Positions 42,897 to 51,786 of a DNA stretch of 64,000 bases are shown in pieces (the first letter of the stretch is position 1; every line of letters starts with the position of its first letter). A program made the position numbers and the translations under genes. The notes below the pieces were generated by a model. The model saw only the letters and a program-made list of their open reading frames with translations, did no database searches and was not told the origin of the DNA. The stretch spans positions 4,301 to 68,300 of the forward strand of contig JAZLAH010000015.1 in the NCBI GenBank assembly GCA_045613065.1, written 5' to 3'. Source of the stretch: Fimenecus sp045613065. Lineage in GTDB: Bacteria; Bacillota; Clostridia; Oscillospirales; Acutalibacteraceae.

Positions 42897-43616
42897 TTAG
42901 TGTGAATGACAAGTTTTACCTTTTACTGACTTACCACATTCAGGGCACTTTGTATCAACTGTAAATCTAACACAAGTGTTACTAGAACCTGTACCTACTT
43001 TTTTACCACATACCTGACAATATTCACAAGGGTCATTTTTTTCTAAATAACTTTCACACCTTGTAGGGTCATAACAAGCATTTCCCCATTCATCATAAGT
43101 GTAGAAACTCTTACATGAATGAGAACCACAATAAGGACAACCTTTATTTTCAAGGCTTAAGATAAAATTATGCGTTTCCTTGCTATCACAATGATGTCCT
43201 TTTTTACCACAGCTGTACTCTTTCACACTATCATTACCATAATCAATAATTTCAGTGTTATTACCCTGCGATATTCCTGAAGGATTTCTCTGTGTTACAG
43301 GTTCAGCAGGTTTTACTGTATTTGTCTGTTGATTATTAGGTTTTTGAGTAGTAGGCTTTGTTGTTTCAGGTTCTTTAAGTTGGATAACCTCGATACCCTT
43401 TTCCGTAGCATCTTCAGTTTCTTTGAGATTATCAATAATATTATCATCAATAATTACATCACTGATAGTCTCTCCAAATTCTGTTGTTGGTTCATGAGTA
43501 GGTTTATCTGCATCATTCTCTGCAAATCGACCTACCATAATTGCAACAAGAAATAATATTGCAACAATACCGACTACGAGAGCCAAAACAACCTTTTTGT
43601 TCTTTAATTTTTTCAT
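42897..43616 (-). CDS. Membrane-anchored Cys-rich zinc-ribbon protein
   Basis: 239 residues. A basic start and one membrane helix (about 9-29), a Thr/Pro/Asn-rich linker (about 35-125), then a Cys/His-rich C-terminal domain with CPYC, CEYCQVC, CPEC and CHSH, predicting two or three zinc ribbons or disulphides on the outer face. It lies between the minor pilins and the adhesin in the Tad operon. The linker length suits a protein that spans the wall. It may hold the pilus base or adhesin; no family is recognised. Confidence 0.72.
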   Translation of the reverse strand: MKKLKNKKVVLALVVGIVAILFLVAIMVGRFAENDADKPTHEPTTEFGETISDVIIDDNIIDNLKETEDATEKGIEVIQLKEPETTKPTTQKPNNQQTNTVKPAEPVTQRNPSGISQGNNTEIIDYGNDSVKEYSCGKKGHHCDSKETHNFILSLENKGCPYCGSHSCKSFYTYDEWGNACYDPTRCESYLEKNDPCEYCQVCGKKVGTGSSNTCVRFTVDTKCPECGKSVKGKTCHSH

Positions 43617-43635
43617 TTTTGTTCCCTCCTATGAT

Positions 43636-44115
43636 TTAGAATTTTTCGGTTAGTATGGATGATACCTCTATTGGAATATTAGCAGATGGAAACTGATTTC
43701 CAGCAAACCACATTGGTATTGTTATTGTATAATTCACAACAAGTTCCAATTCATTTGCTTCACGGAAACTGAGTACAGGTTCACTTATGTGATACAGTTC
43801 CTTACCATCTGCATCATAACCATATAACATCCCGTCATTTATTTCCAATGTGCAAAATGAAATAAGTTCAGTACGAAATTCCTCTGTATCCAATATTTCC
43901 GTATAGTCATTACCTTGTTTGATACTGTTATATATTTCAGTTGAATTTTGTGTCACAAAACTATCAAGAACTACCTTTGTGTTTTCTCTCATAACATTAA
44001 CCTTTGTAATGGACGATGAATATGTGAAGATTATAGAGAAGATTGCAACAAAAATGATTATGAGGACACAAGGAAGAATATACCCCTCTGCCTTTTTTGA
44101 TTTTAATAATTTCAT
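43636..44115 (-). CDS. TadE/G-like minor pilin
   Basis: 159 residues. MKLLKSKKAEGYILPCVLI shows a short basic leader with KKAEG, then one membrane helix (about 12-34) and a soluble domain. This resembles TadE/TadF pseudopilins, which are cut by the prepilin peptidase. The same KKAEGYI motif occurs in the neighbour at 44126, so both share the processing site. It is the last minor pilin before the zinc-ribbon gene. Confidence 0.72.
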   Translation of the reverse strand: MKLLKSKKAEGYILPCVLIIIFVAIFSIIFTYSSSITKVNVMRENTKVVLDSFVTQNSTEIYNSIKQGNDYTEILDTEEFRTELISFCTLEINDGMLYGYDADGKELYHISEPVLSFREANELELVVNYTITIPMWFAGNQFPSANIPIEVSSILTEKF

Positions 44116-44125
44116 AAGCCAACAC

Positions 44126-44536
44126 CTACTTCCAATACTTTTCGGAGATACCTGACCTATGACTTGTTACGGTTACCGGTATTTTGAACATACCGAGTCC
44201 TTGGATATATGTCTCTACAGAAATATATACATCCATTTGGTCACCAAGTTGAACTCTCTTATAGTGGGCATTAAAGTAGCTTTCTGCGTCAGTATCTACT
44301 TGAAAATCAAAAAACTGATTTTGTAAGCTTTCGACTCTTTCATCAAACTCACTATCAAAACATCCATTAAAAGTTGCCGTTTCAATTAGCTGACCTGATA
44401 TTTCATCAAGGTCCTGTTTGAGTGTCATAAATTGAAAAATATTAAGAACAACTACAACCACCATCAATATAGCAAAAATACCAACCACAACATCAATATA
44501 TCCTTCAGCTTTTTTTGAAGTAATTATCTTTTTCAT
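44126..44536 (-). CDS. DUF4320/TadE-like minor pilin
   Basis: 136 residues. SKKAEGYIDVVVGIFAILMV gives the leader and membrane helix (about 12-36); a 100-residue soluble domain follows. The pattern fits DUF4320, a TadE-like family found in Clostridia Tad clusters. It is co-transcribed with TadC, 12 bases upstream, and with the next minor pilin, 10 bases downstream. Confidence 0.75.
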   Translation of the reverse strand: MKKIITSKKAEGYIDVVVGIFAILMVVVVVLNIFQFMTLKQDLDEISGQLIETATFNGCFDSEFDERVESLQNQFFDFQVDTDAESYFNAHYKRVQLGDQMDVYISVETYIQGLGMFKIPVTVTSHRSGISEKYWK

Positions 44537-44548
44537 ATTCCACCTCCG

Positions 44549-45418
44549 TTAAGCAAAAAGAACACCAACAGATGAAACTATCTGAGCAAGAATAACTACG
44601 ATATATATAAGCATAAAACAAAAGAGAAGACACATAGAAAGTTTCTTTACTTTCTTCGGTATCTTCTCTGCTTCAAGTTTTAATTGCTGTCTTTGAATAT
44701 CTGCAAACTTCATTGAAAGTGAATTCCAATATACTGTATTTATATCACCTCTGTCAATGGAAATAAGACCTCGACACACATCACTCATAAGTGGTGAACC
44801 TACTCTTGCTTCAAGTCTTGTGATAGCAACTTCAGTATTACCGGAACGAATATCTGCAGCAGTAATATCAAGTTCGTGTTTTAGTTCAGGTCCTGCGTTA
44901 CGAGCAAATGACTCAATCATTTTAAGAACATCCTTATCGTGCATAAGTGCTTTTTCAATCTTAAACACAAACCTTGGGAGTTCATATTCAATTTTTGCTC
45001 TCTTTTTCTTTATTCTAACAGATATTCCTTTTATATTCATTCGATACAGAATAAAAGCAAGAAAAAGTATAATCGGTGATAAAATTGGAAATATGAAAAG
45101 TACTGGAATAGCAAACACACCAACAATTAAAGATTTTACAATCGCATTTGCCATAAACATTTCAGGTGAAATATCCATTTGTGCTGTTCTCAAATCTGAT
45201 TCCAATTGACATCTTTTATAATCATTAAGCCTTATTTTTCTTGCAAGAAATGAAGCAAATGAAGAAAGCCAAACATCAATACTGCTCGTCTTCTCTTTCT
45301 GCTGTTTTACGAGGTTATTTACTGCTTTTGATGTTCTCATATATGGGATACGGAAATAGTCTGCAAGAATCAAATAAAAGGCAATACCAAAGAGTATGCC
45401 TACGATAAATTTAATCAT
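44549..45418 (-). CDS. tadC: TadC-like pilus platform protein
   Basis: 289 residues, with N-terminal, middle and C-terminal membrane helices (about 3-19, 94-131 with two helices, 262-285) and a type II secretion F domain between, including YELPRFVFKIEKALMHDKDVL. TadC and TadB form the inner-membrane platform of Tad pili. It lies 14 bases behind the TadB gene, which fixes the assignment. Confidence 0.82.
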   Translation of the reverse strand: MIKFIVGILFGIAFYLILADYFRIPYMRTSKAVNNLVKQQKEKTSSIDVWLSSFASFLARKIRLNDYKRCQLESDLRTAQMDISPEMFMANAIVKSLIVGVFAIPVLFIFPILSPIILFLAFILYRMNIKGISVRIKKKRAKIEYELPRFVFKIEKALMHDKDVLKMIESFARNAGPELKHELDITAADIRSGNTEVAITRLEARVGSPLMSDVCRGLISIDRGDINTVYWNSLSMKFADIQRQQLKLEAEKIPKKVKKLSMCLLFCFMLIYIVVILAQIVSSVGVLFA

Positions 45419-45432
45419 TGTTTTCTACCTCC

Positions 45433-46356
45433 CTACGCTTTGTATTCCACAGGTTTTGTGAACTTTAACATAAACAAATATGTTACTACTATCACAATAC
45501 CACATACACCAAGTACGATTTTCCCCGGTGTTTCAAATATGAGTGTATGAAACCAATCTTTATTTAGAACATAAAGCAAAGGAATATTACCAACTACAAG
45601 ACCTACCATTGTGTAATATTCAGTTCTTACAGCTGACATCATTGTATTAAGTTCGTTATTAACAATACGAACATCGGTAAGTTTTGAAACAATAGGTTGT
45701 AAGGTATCTTTCATTTCTTGATTGTCCTGACACTGTATAAGAGTATCTACCCATTCACGGAAGATTTCATCATCAACCTTGTTTTTCAGGTTATATAATG
45801 CCTGTTTAATACTTGAAGAAACTGCCATTGCATCACCCACAAAGGCTGTAAAACTTTCTTTAAGTGGTGGTTTGATATATGGTAAGTTTTCTTGTACTGC
45901 AGATACAATATCACCATCTCTTGAATATGAAGTAGTAATAATTGAAAGTGCAGTTTCCAGTTCTTCCTTTGTCTGTTTCTCATAAATAGAAATAATATTA
46001 CGAACATAAATAAAAGGTATTAACGCAAACGCTACCGATAAAGCAGGAATGAGGAATACATTATCAATTAAAACAGCTACAACTGCACCTACAGCAAAAA
46101 GAACAAGTGCTGATGAACAGACTAATGCAAATTTACCTTCTTTACCACAAGATGCCAACGCAGATTGAAGATACATAAATTTCGCACCCAATCCATTTTT
46201 CTTTTTACCTGCTCGTAATGCTCTTGCTCTATCACGAATATTAGGTTTCTTTAAAAGAGCTGAATTTATATCTTCTGTAATCTGTTGTGGTGTTAAATTT
46301 AAAAAGCAAACAATTGCTATGATAATAAAAATTGATGCAATCATTGGGAGTATCAT
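45433..46356 (-). CDS. tadB: TadB-like pilus platform protein
   Basis: 307 residues: N-terminal helix (2-20), a basic cytoplasmic part with DRARALRAGKKK, two helices (about 73-112), an F domain (KEELETALSIITTSYSRDGD), and two C-terminal helices. It overlaps TadA by 4 bases (ATGA type), so synthesis of ATPase and platform is coupled. It would form the pilus assembly platform with TadC. Confidence 0.83.
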   Translation of the reverse strand: MILPMIASIFIIIAIVCFLNLTPQQITEDINSALLKKPNIRDRARALRAGKKKNGLGAKFMYLQSALASCGKEGKFALVCSSALVLFAVGAVVAVLIDNVFLIPALSVAFALIPFIYVRNIISIYEKQTKEELETALSIITTSYSRDGDIVSAVQENLPYIKPPLKESFTAFVGDAMAVSSSIKQALYNLKNKVDDEIFREWVDTLIQCQDNQEMKDTLQPIVSKLTDVRIVNNELNTMMSAVRTEYYTMVGLVVGNIPLLYVLNKDWFHTLIFETPGKIVLGVCGIVIVVTYLFMLKFTKPVEYKA

Positions 46357-47666
46357 TTATAATCAGCTCCCTTCTTTAAAAATTTATTGAGTTCCTCCTG
46401 TGGTACACCAAACTGCAGGAGTTTCTTTTTTAAACTATCGGACATTATTTCAGGTTGTTCAAAGTATCCTTCTGTTACGAATTTACCATTAACAACTTTA
46501 TTTTTAGTGATGTGGAATCTAAAAAGAGTATGGTAAACCCTCTCTCCATTGGAAAGTATTTCGCACTCGGAAATATCCATAATCTTTCTTTCGTTGTTTT
46601 CCAACTTATGAGTATATACAACTATTGGAAAAGCCTGTCCTGCCTGCATAAGCGATGTTTTGAAATCAATTGGAAAACGTTTCTGACAGAGAAGTGCTAT
46701 TCGCATATGTGCCGAATCGGCTGCAAATGCATGAACCGTTGATACAACAGTATGACCTGTAAGACTTGCTTCAACTGCCGAGTAACACTCTACATCTCGC
46801 ATTTCACCTACGCAAACAATATCAGGATTGAAACGAAGTGATGCTACAACAAGGTCTTCTTGTGTTATATCAAATGCAGGATTATCAGAAGGTCGTGAAA
46901 GAGTATGAACAACATTATTAACTACCTTGCCATTCTTTTTTCGGACAAGAGAAAGTTCTCGTGAACCTGTTTCAATGGTGAAAACTCGTTTACCATCAGG
47001 AATAGTTGTAAGAAGAGCGTTAAGAAGTGTTGTTTTACCTGAACTTGTTGCACCTGCAACAACAATTGAAACACCATACCTTAAACACATACAAAGAAAG
47101 TCAACCATCTTTTCTGTTGCATTACCGGAAGAGATTATCTGCTTTTTATTAACTCTCGATGGATGCAAAAGTCGTATTGAAACACTTACACCCACTTCAT
47201 CGTCAACAATAGGTTCTTTAAGTGCTGTTATACGAGTATTATTAGGCAAATGACCTTGTGACATAGGAGTAGAGTTATCAATTATCATACCTGAATGATG
47301 AAGAAGTCTTTTTACAATATCAACAGCGTGAGATGGTGAATAAAAGTGTTCTTTTACCTTTACCGTTCTACCGGATGTATAAGTAATAGCAATATCATTC
47401 CAAGCATTAATATTGATTTCTTCAATATTATCTCTACCAAGATATTTGGTAAGAATTGAATACTCAGCCATTTCAGAATAGAGTTTATTGCTCAACTCTA
47501 TCTGTGTCATATTATCAACTATATAACCACCATCACGCAAGAATTTATCTATATATGACTTGAGCTGTGGTAATTTTTTACTATCAGATAATGCCGCCGC
47601 ATAACGGGAAGAGATATGCTCTTGAATCATTGAAAGCAGCGGCACAAAATCAATGTTTTTCTGCAT
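46353..47666 (-). CDS. tadA: TadA/CpaF-type pilus assembly ATPase
   Basis: 437 residues. Walker A VAGATSSGKTT (203-213), the Asp box FTIETGSREL, Walker B VCVGEMRD, and the His box TVVSTVHAFAAD are all intact, as in TadA/CpaF/VirB11-like secretion ATPases. The N-terminal 170 residues match the TadA N-domain (NTRITALKEPIVDD, VSVSIRLLHP). It drives pilus extension, and in some species retraction. Its position between TadZ and TadB shows that it belongs to the pilus and is not the VirB11 of the conjugation channel, which Gram-positive systems lack. Confidence 0.92.
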   Translation of the reverse strand: MQKNIDFVPLLSMIQEHISSRYAAALSDSKKLPQLKSYIDKFLRDGGYIVDNMTQIELSNKLYSEMAEYSILTKYLGRDNIEEININAWNDIAITYTSGRTVKVKEHFYSPSHAVDIVKRLLHHSGMIIDNSTPMSQGHLPNNTRITALKEPIVDDEVGVSVSIRLLHPSRVNKKQIISSGNATEKMVDFLCMCLRYGVSIVVAGATSSGKTTLLNALLTTIPDGKRVFTIETGSRELSLVRKKNGKVVNNVVHTLSRPSDNPAFDITQEDLVVASLRFNPDIVCVGEMRDVECYSAVEASLTGHTVVSTVHAFAADSAHMRIALLCQKRFPIDFKTSLMQAGQAFPIVVYTHKLENNERKIMDISECEILSNGERVYHTLFRFHITKNKVVNGKFVTEGYFEQPEIMSDSLKKKLLQFGVPQEELNKFLKKGADYK

Positions 47667-47684
47667 TTATATTTCTCCAATCAA

Positions 47685-48410
47685 TTAAATTATTCTGTTT
47701 ACAATTTTAGAGAGCACAGCACGATACTTTTTGTCTTTTGCTCTTTCATACAAAAGTCCGTCAAGCTGTTGACTTCTTACTTGCTTACTGAACGGCAATA
47801 TATATTCAATGTTTTTCACATTAGTTCTTACATCATCAACAGGAGAATAAAGTTCATTCTCGTTCACATTGAGAACTCTTATTGCTCGTTCACTATTAGT
47901 TCCAAACAATTCTTCATTAGATGCAAGATAAACCATACTTTTAAGGTCAGGTGAAAGCACCATAATAACCTCATGTGCATTTCTCAATGCAATTTGTGAT
48001 ATAAGGTCATTTCCTTCATCTGTACAATCAACAAATATATAACCTGCCATATTATTAAGTACGTCAAAGAATGAATTAACCTTATCTTCTGTTAATTCTG
48101 CAAAATCGTATTTATTCTCCCCTGCTTTGTAACCAAGACAACCAAAGTTGTTCATTGATTTTACTGTTACCAAATGATTAAGGATATCCTCTTCATATAT
48201 ATCCGTTTTATCAAACATAGAACCAAGAGAAAAAATACTGTCAGGTGTATAGTTAGGAAACAAAACACCTAAAGCCGGAACTTTTAAGGATGGTGAAATA
48301 TATATTACTGACCCATTTGTTGTGGCACAGTAAAATTCTTGTGCCAATTTTAAAGTGACGGTTGTTTTTCCACTACCAGGAGAACCGATTACTGCAATAA
48401 TTTTAGCCAT
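47685..48410 (-). CDS. tadZ: TadZ/CpaE-like P-loop ATPase
   Basis: About 241 residues. MAKIIAVIGSPGSGKTTVTL carries a ParA/MinD-type P-loop at residues 8-16, and YIFVDCTDEGNDLIS matches the following Walker B region. TadZ proteins place the pilus machine in the cell. The start is ATG 48410, inside the CpaB gene (8-base overlap). It is the only ParA-like gene in the window, so it might also serve the ParB encoded further upstream; that is inference. Confidence 0.78.
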   Translation of the reverse strand: MAKIIAVIGSPGSGKTTVTLKLAQEFYCATTNGSVIYISPSLKVPALGVLFPNYTPDSIFSLGSMFDKTDIYEEDILNHLVTVKSMNNFGCLGYKAGENKYDFAELTEDKVNSFFDVLNNMAGYIFVDCTDEGNDLISQIALRNAHEVIMVLSPDLKSMVYLASNEELFGTNSERAIRVLNVNENELYSPVDDVRTNVKNIEYILPFSKQVRSQQLDGLLYERAKDKKYRAVLSKIVNRII

Positions 48411-49137
48411 TTTTATCAGCCTCACTCACATTATTTTTCGCAATAAAATCATCTTGTGCCTTAAGGAATTTATCTGCTGTTGCATCATCACCTCTGTAAA
48501 CGAGAGCCACATGCATTACAGCACTTTCTTCATAATTAGCAAGTACTTTTGCCTGTTCTACTGATACAAGAACTGTAATTGTAGTTGGAAGTTCAAAACT
48601 ACCATCTTCGTTTTGTACAACATCATTTTCATCAATACCACCCGATGTGGTTGTAGTGATTACTTTTACATATTTAAGAGATGATGGAATTTCTGTATTA
48701 TCATCCTTATCAGTTACACAAATACTTACAATATCACCATTTTCAAGTTTACCCGAAAGACCACCCGCAAAAGAATTGATTGTAATACTCATTGCGACTT
48801 TATCTCCTTTGAGTGATGATAAAACATCCTTTGATGTATTGGCATTATCTGTTACTTTGTTTTCTGTTGCAAAATCGCCTTTAAAGATGTCAGCGGTTGC
48901 GTATTTACCAACAACTGTTTTTTTATCTTTAATCACATTGTCTGATAACGCTGAATTTGATATTTTAACAACTTCAATATCCGTATCTTTGATTTCTGCA
49001 CCGTGAGAAACATCCGCTATAAACCTGACAACCTCTGTTTTTTTATCCGAGATATTATTCACCAGAGGTGACACAAGAAATATCACTGCCACAGAAAGAA
49101 TAATACAGACAATACCTATCGCTGTTCTGTTTTTCAT
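48403..49137 (-). CDS. cpaB: CpaB/RcpC-like SAF-domain pilus protein
   Basis: 244 residues. N-terminal membrane helix (about 5-28), then a SAF domain (about 36-95: VRFIADVSHGAEIKDTDIEV, GKYATADIFKGD) and a RcpC-type domain (about 105-215, LSGKLENGDIVSICV). CpaB proteins sit at the periphery of the Tad machine. GGAGGAATTACACA precedes the start. Here, without an outer membrane, it may guide the pilus through the wall. Confidence 0.84.
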   Translation of the reverse strand: MKNRTAIGIVCIILSVAVIFLVSPLVNNISDKKTEVVRFIADVSHGAEIKDTDIEVVKISNSALSDNVIKDKKTVVGKYATADIFKGDFATENKVTDNANTSKDVLSSLKGDKVAMSITINSFAGGLSGKLENGDIVSICVTDKDDNTEIPSSLKYVKVITTTTSGGIDENDVVQNEDGSFELPTTITVLVSVEQAKVLANYEESAVMHVALVYRGDDATADKFLKAQDDFIAKNNVSEADKNG

Positions 49138-49151
49138 TGTGTAATTCCTCC

Positions 49152-49823
49152 TTAAATGAAGTACATAGCCATAAATCCAACCGACAAATATGGAACCAAT
49201 GGAAATGCTTTTCCTTTTGTCTTGGACTTATGGCTAAAATATATGTTGCAAATAATTGCAAGAAAAAGACCAATAACAAGACCAACTATGCTCTTTTGAA
49301 AACCTAAAACAAAAGCACAGGCAGCAGAGATTTTAACATCTGCTCCACCAAGTTTATTTTTACTTACCATAGCACAGAATAATAGCATACCACCAATTGC
49401 AAAGCCACTCAAAAGCATCATTGGAATCTTCACAGTATTAGTACCTATAAATCCTGTGACGAAAATCAAAACAGAAATGAAATCTTTTACCTCATGAGTC
49501 TGTATGTCTGATACCGAAGCATAGAGTAAGATTTGTAGAAAGATAATACCTTTAACAAGTTCTATTGACCATCCAAAAGCCATTAGCAAACTTGACACAG
49601 CAATAATACTCAAACAATAATATATTGGGATTTTTTTATCTTCTTTCTTATATCCCGGTGTTCTGCTTATAACTAACTTTGAAATCTTATGCATAATAAG
49701 ATAAAAGAGCAAAATAGAAATGAAAATGGAAAGTGCATATATTACTTCTTGTAAATCAAAGTTTAATAATTGTTCAAATGAAACCAGTTTTATCGGTCCA
49801 ATTGGTTGAATAAATTTAGTCAT
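49152..49823 (-). CDS. A24-type prepilin peptidase (CpaA/TadV)
   Basis: About 223 residues with six to seven membrane helices. The two catalytic Asp sites are visible: SVSDIQTHEV (first Asp) and GGADVKISAACAFVLG (G-x-x-D motif). It cleaves the leaders of the two pilins and the minor pilins encoded beside it. The preferred start is ATG 49823. A terminator-like hairpin directly upstream (49846-49869) means that only part of the pilin transcripts would reach it. Confidence 0.86.
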   Translation of the reverse strand: MTKFIQPIGPIKLVSFEQLLNFDLQEVIYALSIFISILLFYLIMHKISKLVISRTPGYKKEDKKIPIYYCLSIIAVSSLLMAFGWSIELVKGIIFLQILLYASVSDIQTHEVKDFISVLIFVTGFIGTNTVKIPMMLLSGFAIGGMLLFCAMVSKNKLGGADVKISAACAFVLGFQKSIVGLVIGLFLAIICNIYFSHKSKTKGKAFPLVPYLSVGFMAMYFI

Positions 49824-49845
49824 ATTATCAGTCCTCACAAAAACA

Positions 49846-49869
49846 GTGAGGCAGTTAAATCTGCCCCAC
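49846..49869 (-). terminator. Attenuating terminator behind the pilin genes
   Basis: GTGAGGCAG (49846-49854) pairs with CTGCCCCAC (49861-49869) with one G-U pair around a 6-base loop, followed in the minus direction by TGTTTTTG. Its position after the abundant pilins and before the machinery genes suits partial termination. Confidence 0.75.
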
Positions 49870-49881
49870 CAAAAATATTAT

Positions 49882-50145
49882 TTATCCAACATAATTAAAC
49901 ATTGCTTCTACTCTTTCTTCAACAGCCGGAGCCATTGTTTCATTAAAGAGTGAATAGAGAAGTGTAAGGATAAGAGCACCGAGCACTACGGCAATAAGCA
50001 CCTTTACACCGGTGTCCACATAAGCCTCCGCCTTTGTACCATCGAGAACTGAATGTGCTTTTGCATTCAATGTTGCTTCCTGAACAACGAAAACATCCTT
50101 AACTTTCTGAACTGCTGATTTTACGAGTGATTTGATTTTTTTCAT
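49882..50145 (-). CDS. Flp-type major pilin, second copy (DUF6133-like)
   Basis: 87 residues. A long basic leader (MKKIKSLVKSAVQKVKDVF), then AKAHSVLDGTKAEAYVDTGV before a membrane helix (about 48-67), and a short acidic C-terminus. About 74 of 87 positions are identical to the copy upstream; most changes lie in the C-terminal third, which would be exposed in the fibre. GGAGGAAATACAAT precedes the start. Confidence 0.83.
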   Translation of the reverse strand: MKKIKSLVKSAVQKVKDVFVVQEATLNAKAHSVLDGTKAEAYVDTGVKVLIAVVLGALILTLLYSLFNETMAPAVEERVEAMFNYVG

Positions 50146-50163
50146 ATTGTATTTCCTCCTATA

Positions 50164-50427
50164 TTAACCTGCGTAGTTAAAGAGTCCTTCAACTCTTGTC
50201 TTGACTGTTGGCATAATTGTTTCGTTGAAAAGCGCGTAAAGAAGTGTAAGGATGAGAGCACCAAGCACCACGGCAATAAGTACCTTAACACCAGTATCCA
50301 CATATGCCTCAGCCCTTGTACCATCGAGAACTGAATGTGCTTTTGCATTCAATGCTGCTTCCTGAACAGCAAAAACGTCCTTAACCTTCTGAACTGCTGA
50401 TTTTACGAATGATTTAATTTTTTTCAT
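50164..50427 (-). CDS. Flp-type major pilin, first copy (DUF6133-like)
   Basis: 87 residues, with the same layout as the next gene: basic leader, SVLDGTRAEAYVDTGVKVLI around the probable cleavage site, then a hydrophobic helix and a short tail ending in FNYAG. It is first in the Tad operon, 23 bases behind spoVG. Tandem duplication is recent, judging from about 85 percent identity. Confidence 0.83.
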   Translation of the reverse strand: MKKIKSFVKSAVQKVKDVFAVQEAALNAKAHSVLDGTRAEAYVDTGVKVLIAVVLGALILTLLYALFNETIMPTVKTRVEGLFNYAG

Positions 50428-50450
50428 ATTGTTTTACCTCCAAATTTAGA

Positions 50451-50726
50451 TTAGTTGTTTTCTGAAATTTTTTCGTCATAAGCGTTAAACAAAGCTTCTT
50501 CCATTTGCTTTCGCACAGAAGAAGTTATTGGATGACAAACAGGTTTCTTTACTTCTTCACCCTGTTTCATCCATGAAGTCTGAGGCATTGTTATGTATCT
50601 GCCCTTTTCGTTTTCACAGATACCTACACCGTGAATAACAAAGCCTTCATCAATAACCACATTAGCATAAGCTTTTGTTGGTCTATCACCTTTAAAAATC
50701 TTTTTAATTTCTACCTTAATATTCAT
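50451..50726 (-). CDS. spoVG: SpoVG-family RNA/DNA-binding regulator
   Basis: 91 residues. RPTKAYANVVIDEGFVIHGV, GRYITMPQTSWM and CHPITSSVRKQMEEALF are the SpoVG core. SpoVG proteins bind nucleic acids and control surface and sporulation genes (known). As an ICE copy at the head of the Tad operon it may adjust pilus expression. GAAAGGACAAACA precedes the start. Confidence 0.87.
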   Translation of the reverse strand: MNIKVEIKKIFKGDRPTKAYANVVIDEGFVIHGVGICENEKGRYITMPQTSWMKQGEEVKKPVCHPITSSVRKQMEEALFNAYDEKISENN

Positions 50727-50821
50727 TGTTTGTCCTTTCTTTGTACTGTTAAAAAGAATATTTATCTTTAAATTCAGTACAGTAAGTTTTTAATTAGATG
50801 GTATTTTTGAGAGAGAAAACA

Positions 50822-51742
50822 TTATCTACTACCCTTATCTTTTATTCGCTGTAAATAGCGATTGTAATATTCAAGAGCTTTAATAACATAGTCACATTGT
50901 TTTTCTTTCGGAACATTATGAGGAATATGGTCTGTTATACGATTGTCCCTGAATGGAGATTTTTCCTTTTGATTGGGTTTTTCTTCATCCATTATTACAT
51001 CGATGACATCTTTTGATAACTTGCCTTGTTCAGCAAATTTTCGCATTCGCAATGTTTGTGCATGTGATGGAGTTGCATCAGCATATTCAATAGCTTCAAA
51101 AACCCATCTCTGCGAATCTTCCGAAAGATATGACAGTTCTACTGCAGGTCGCATTGCAATTTGCTTTTCATCTACGAGTTTAAGTAATGGTAAAATAAGA
51201 TTTGTAAGGCGAATATATCTACGAATTTGTTCACGACTATCTCCGCTTTCTTCGGCAAGAATATCTCGTGATTTCTTACCTACCGACTTGTGCACCGTTG
51301 GTGCACAAGTTAAATCTATGCGTTTTCCTTGTCTTTTCATAGCATCAAGTCGCATCTTATATGCAAATGCTTTTTCAGAAGGTAATATTTCTTCTCTTTG
51401 CAAATTGCTATCAACCATTGCAAGTACCGCCTCATCTCCTGTAAGCACTTGAACTCGTGCAGATATTTTTTCTATACCTGCAATTTCAAAAGCTCTTTTT
51501 CTTCTATGACCTGAAACCATTTCATACTTTCCTTCTTCAATAGGTCTGACTAATATTGGCTGAATTAATCCTCTTGTTTTGATACTCTCAACAAGTTCGT
51601 TCATACCATCATCGTCCTTTACCTTATACGGATGATTTGGAAAGTCTTTAATTACAGAAATGGGAATTTCCATAATTACCTCTTTTGCAACATGGGTTTC
51701 GTCATATGTATCTGATTTTGATATGTTTTTCTTTTCTTCCAC
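50822..51742 (-). CDS. parB: ParB/Spo0J-family DNA-binding protein
   Basis: 306 residues. The ParB nuclease/CTPase domain (about 25-115) includes FPNHPYKV, MNELVESIKTRGLIQPILV and YEMVSGHRRKRAFEIAG; the HTH domain follows (about 125-230). The G-H-R-R-K-R motif is intact. The start is GTG 51742 with a distant AAGGA. No parA gene is next to it, and no obvious parS palindrome was seen. It is either an orphan partition protein that uses TadZ or host Soj, or an operon regulator. Confidence 0.88.
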   Translation of the reverse strand: MEEKKNISKSDTYDETHVAKEVIMEIPISVIKDFPNHPYKVKDDDGMNELVESIKTRGLIQPILVRPIEEGKYEMVSGHRRKRAFEIAGIEKISARVQVLTGDEAVLAMVDSNLQREEILPSEKAFAYKMRLDAMKRQGKRIDLTCAPTVHKSVGKKSRDILAEESGDSREQIRRYIRLTNLILPLLKLVDEKQIAMRPAVELSYLSEDSQRWVFEAIEYADATPSHAQTLRMRKFAEQGKLSKDVIDVIMDEEKPNQKEKSPFRDNRITDHIPHNVPKEKQCDYVIKALEYYNRYLQRIKDKGSR

Positions 51743-51786
51743 TTTTTTAATATTCCTTTTTGAAAATTATTTTGTCATGTGAAATA

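Noticed and set aside
46353..47666. VirB11 ATPase of the conjugation channel
   Set aside because: The protein is TadA-like and lies between TadZ and TadB; Gram-positive T4SS of this type do not use VirB11.
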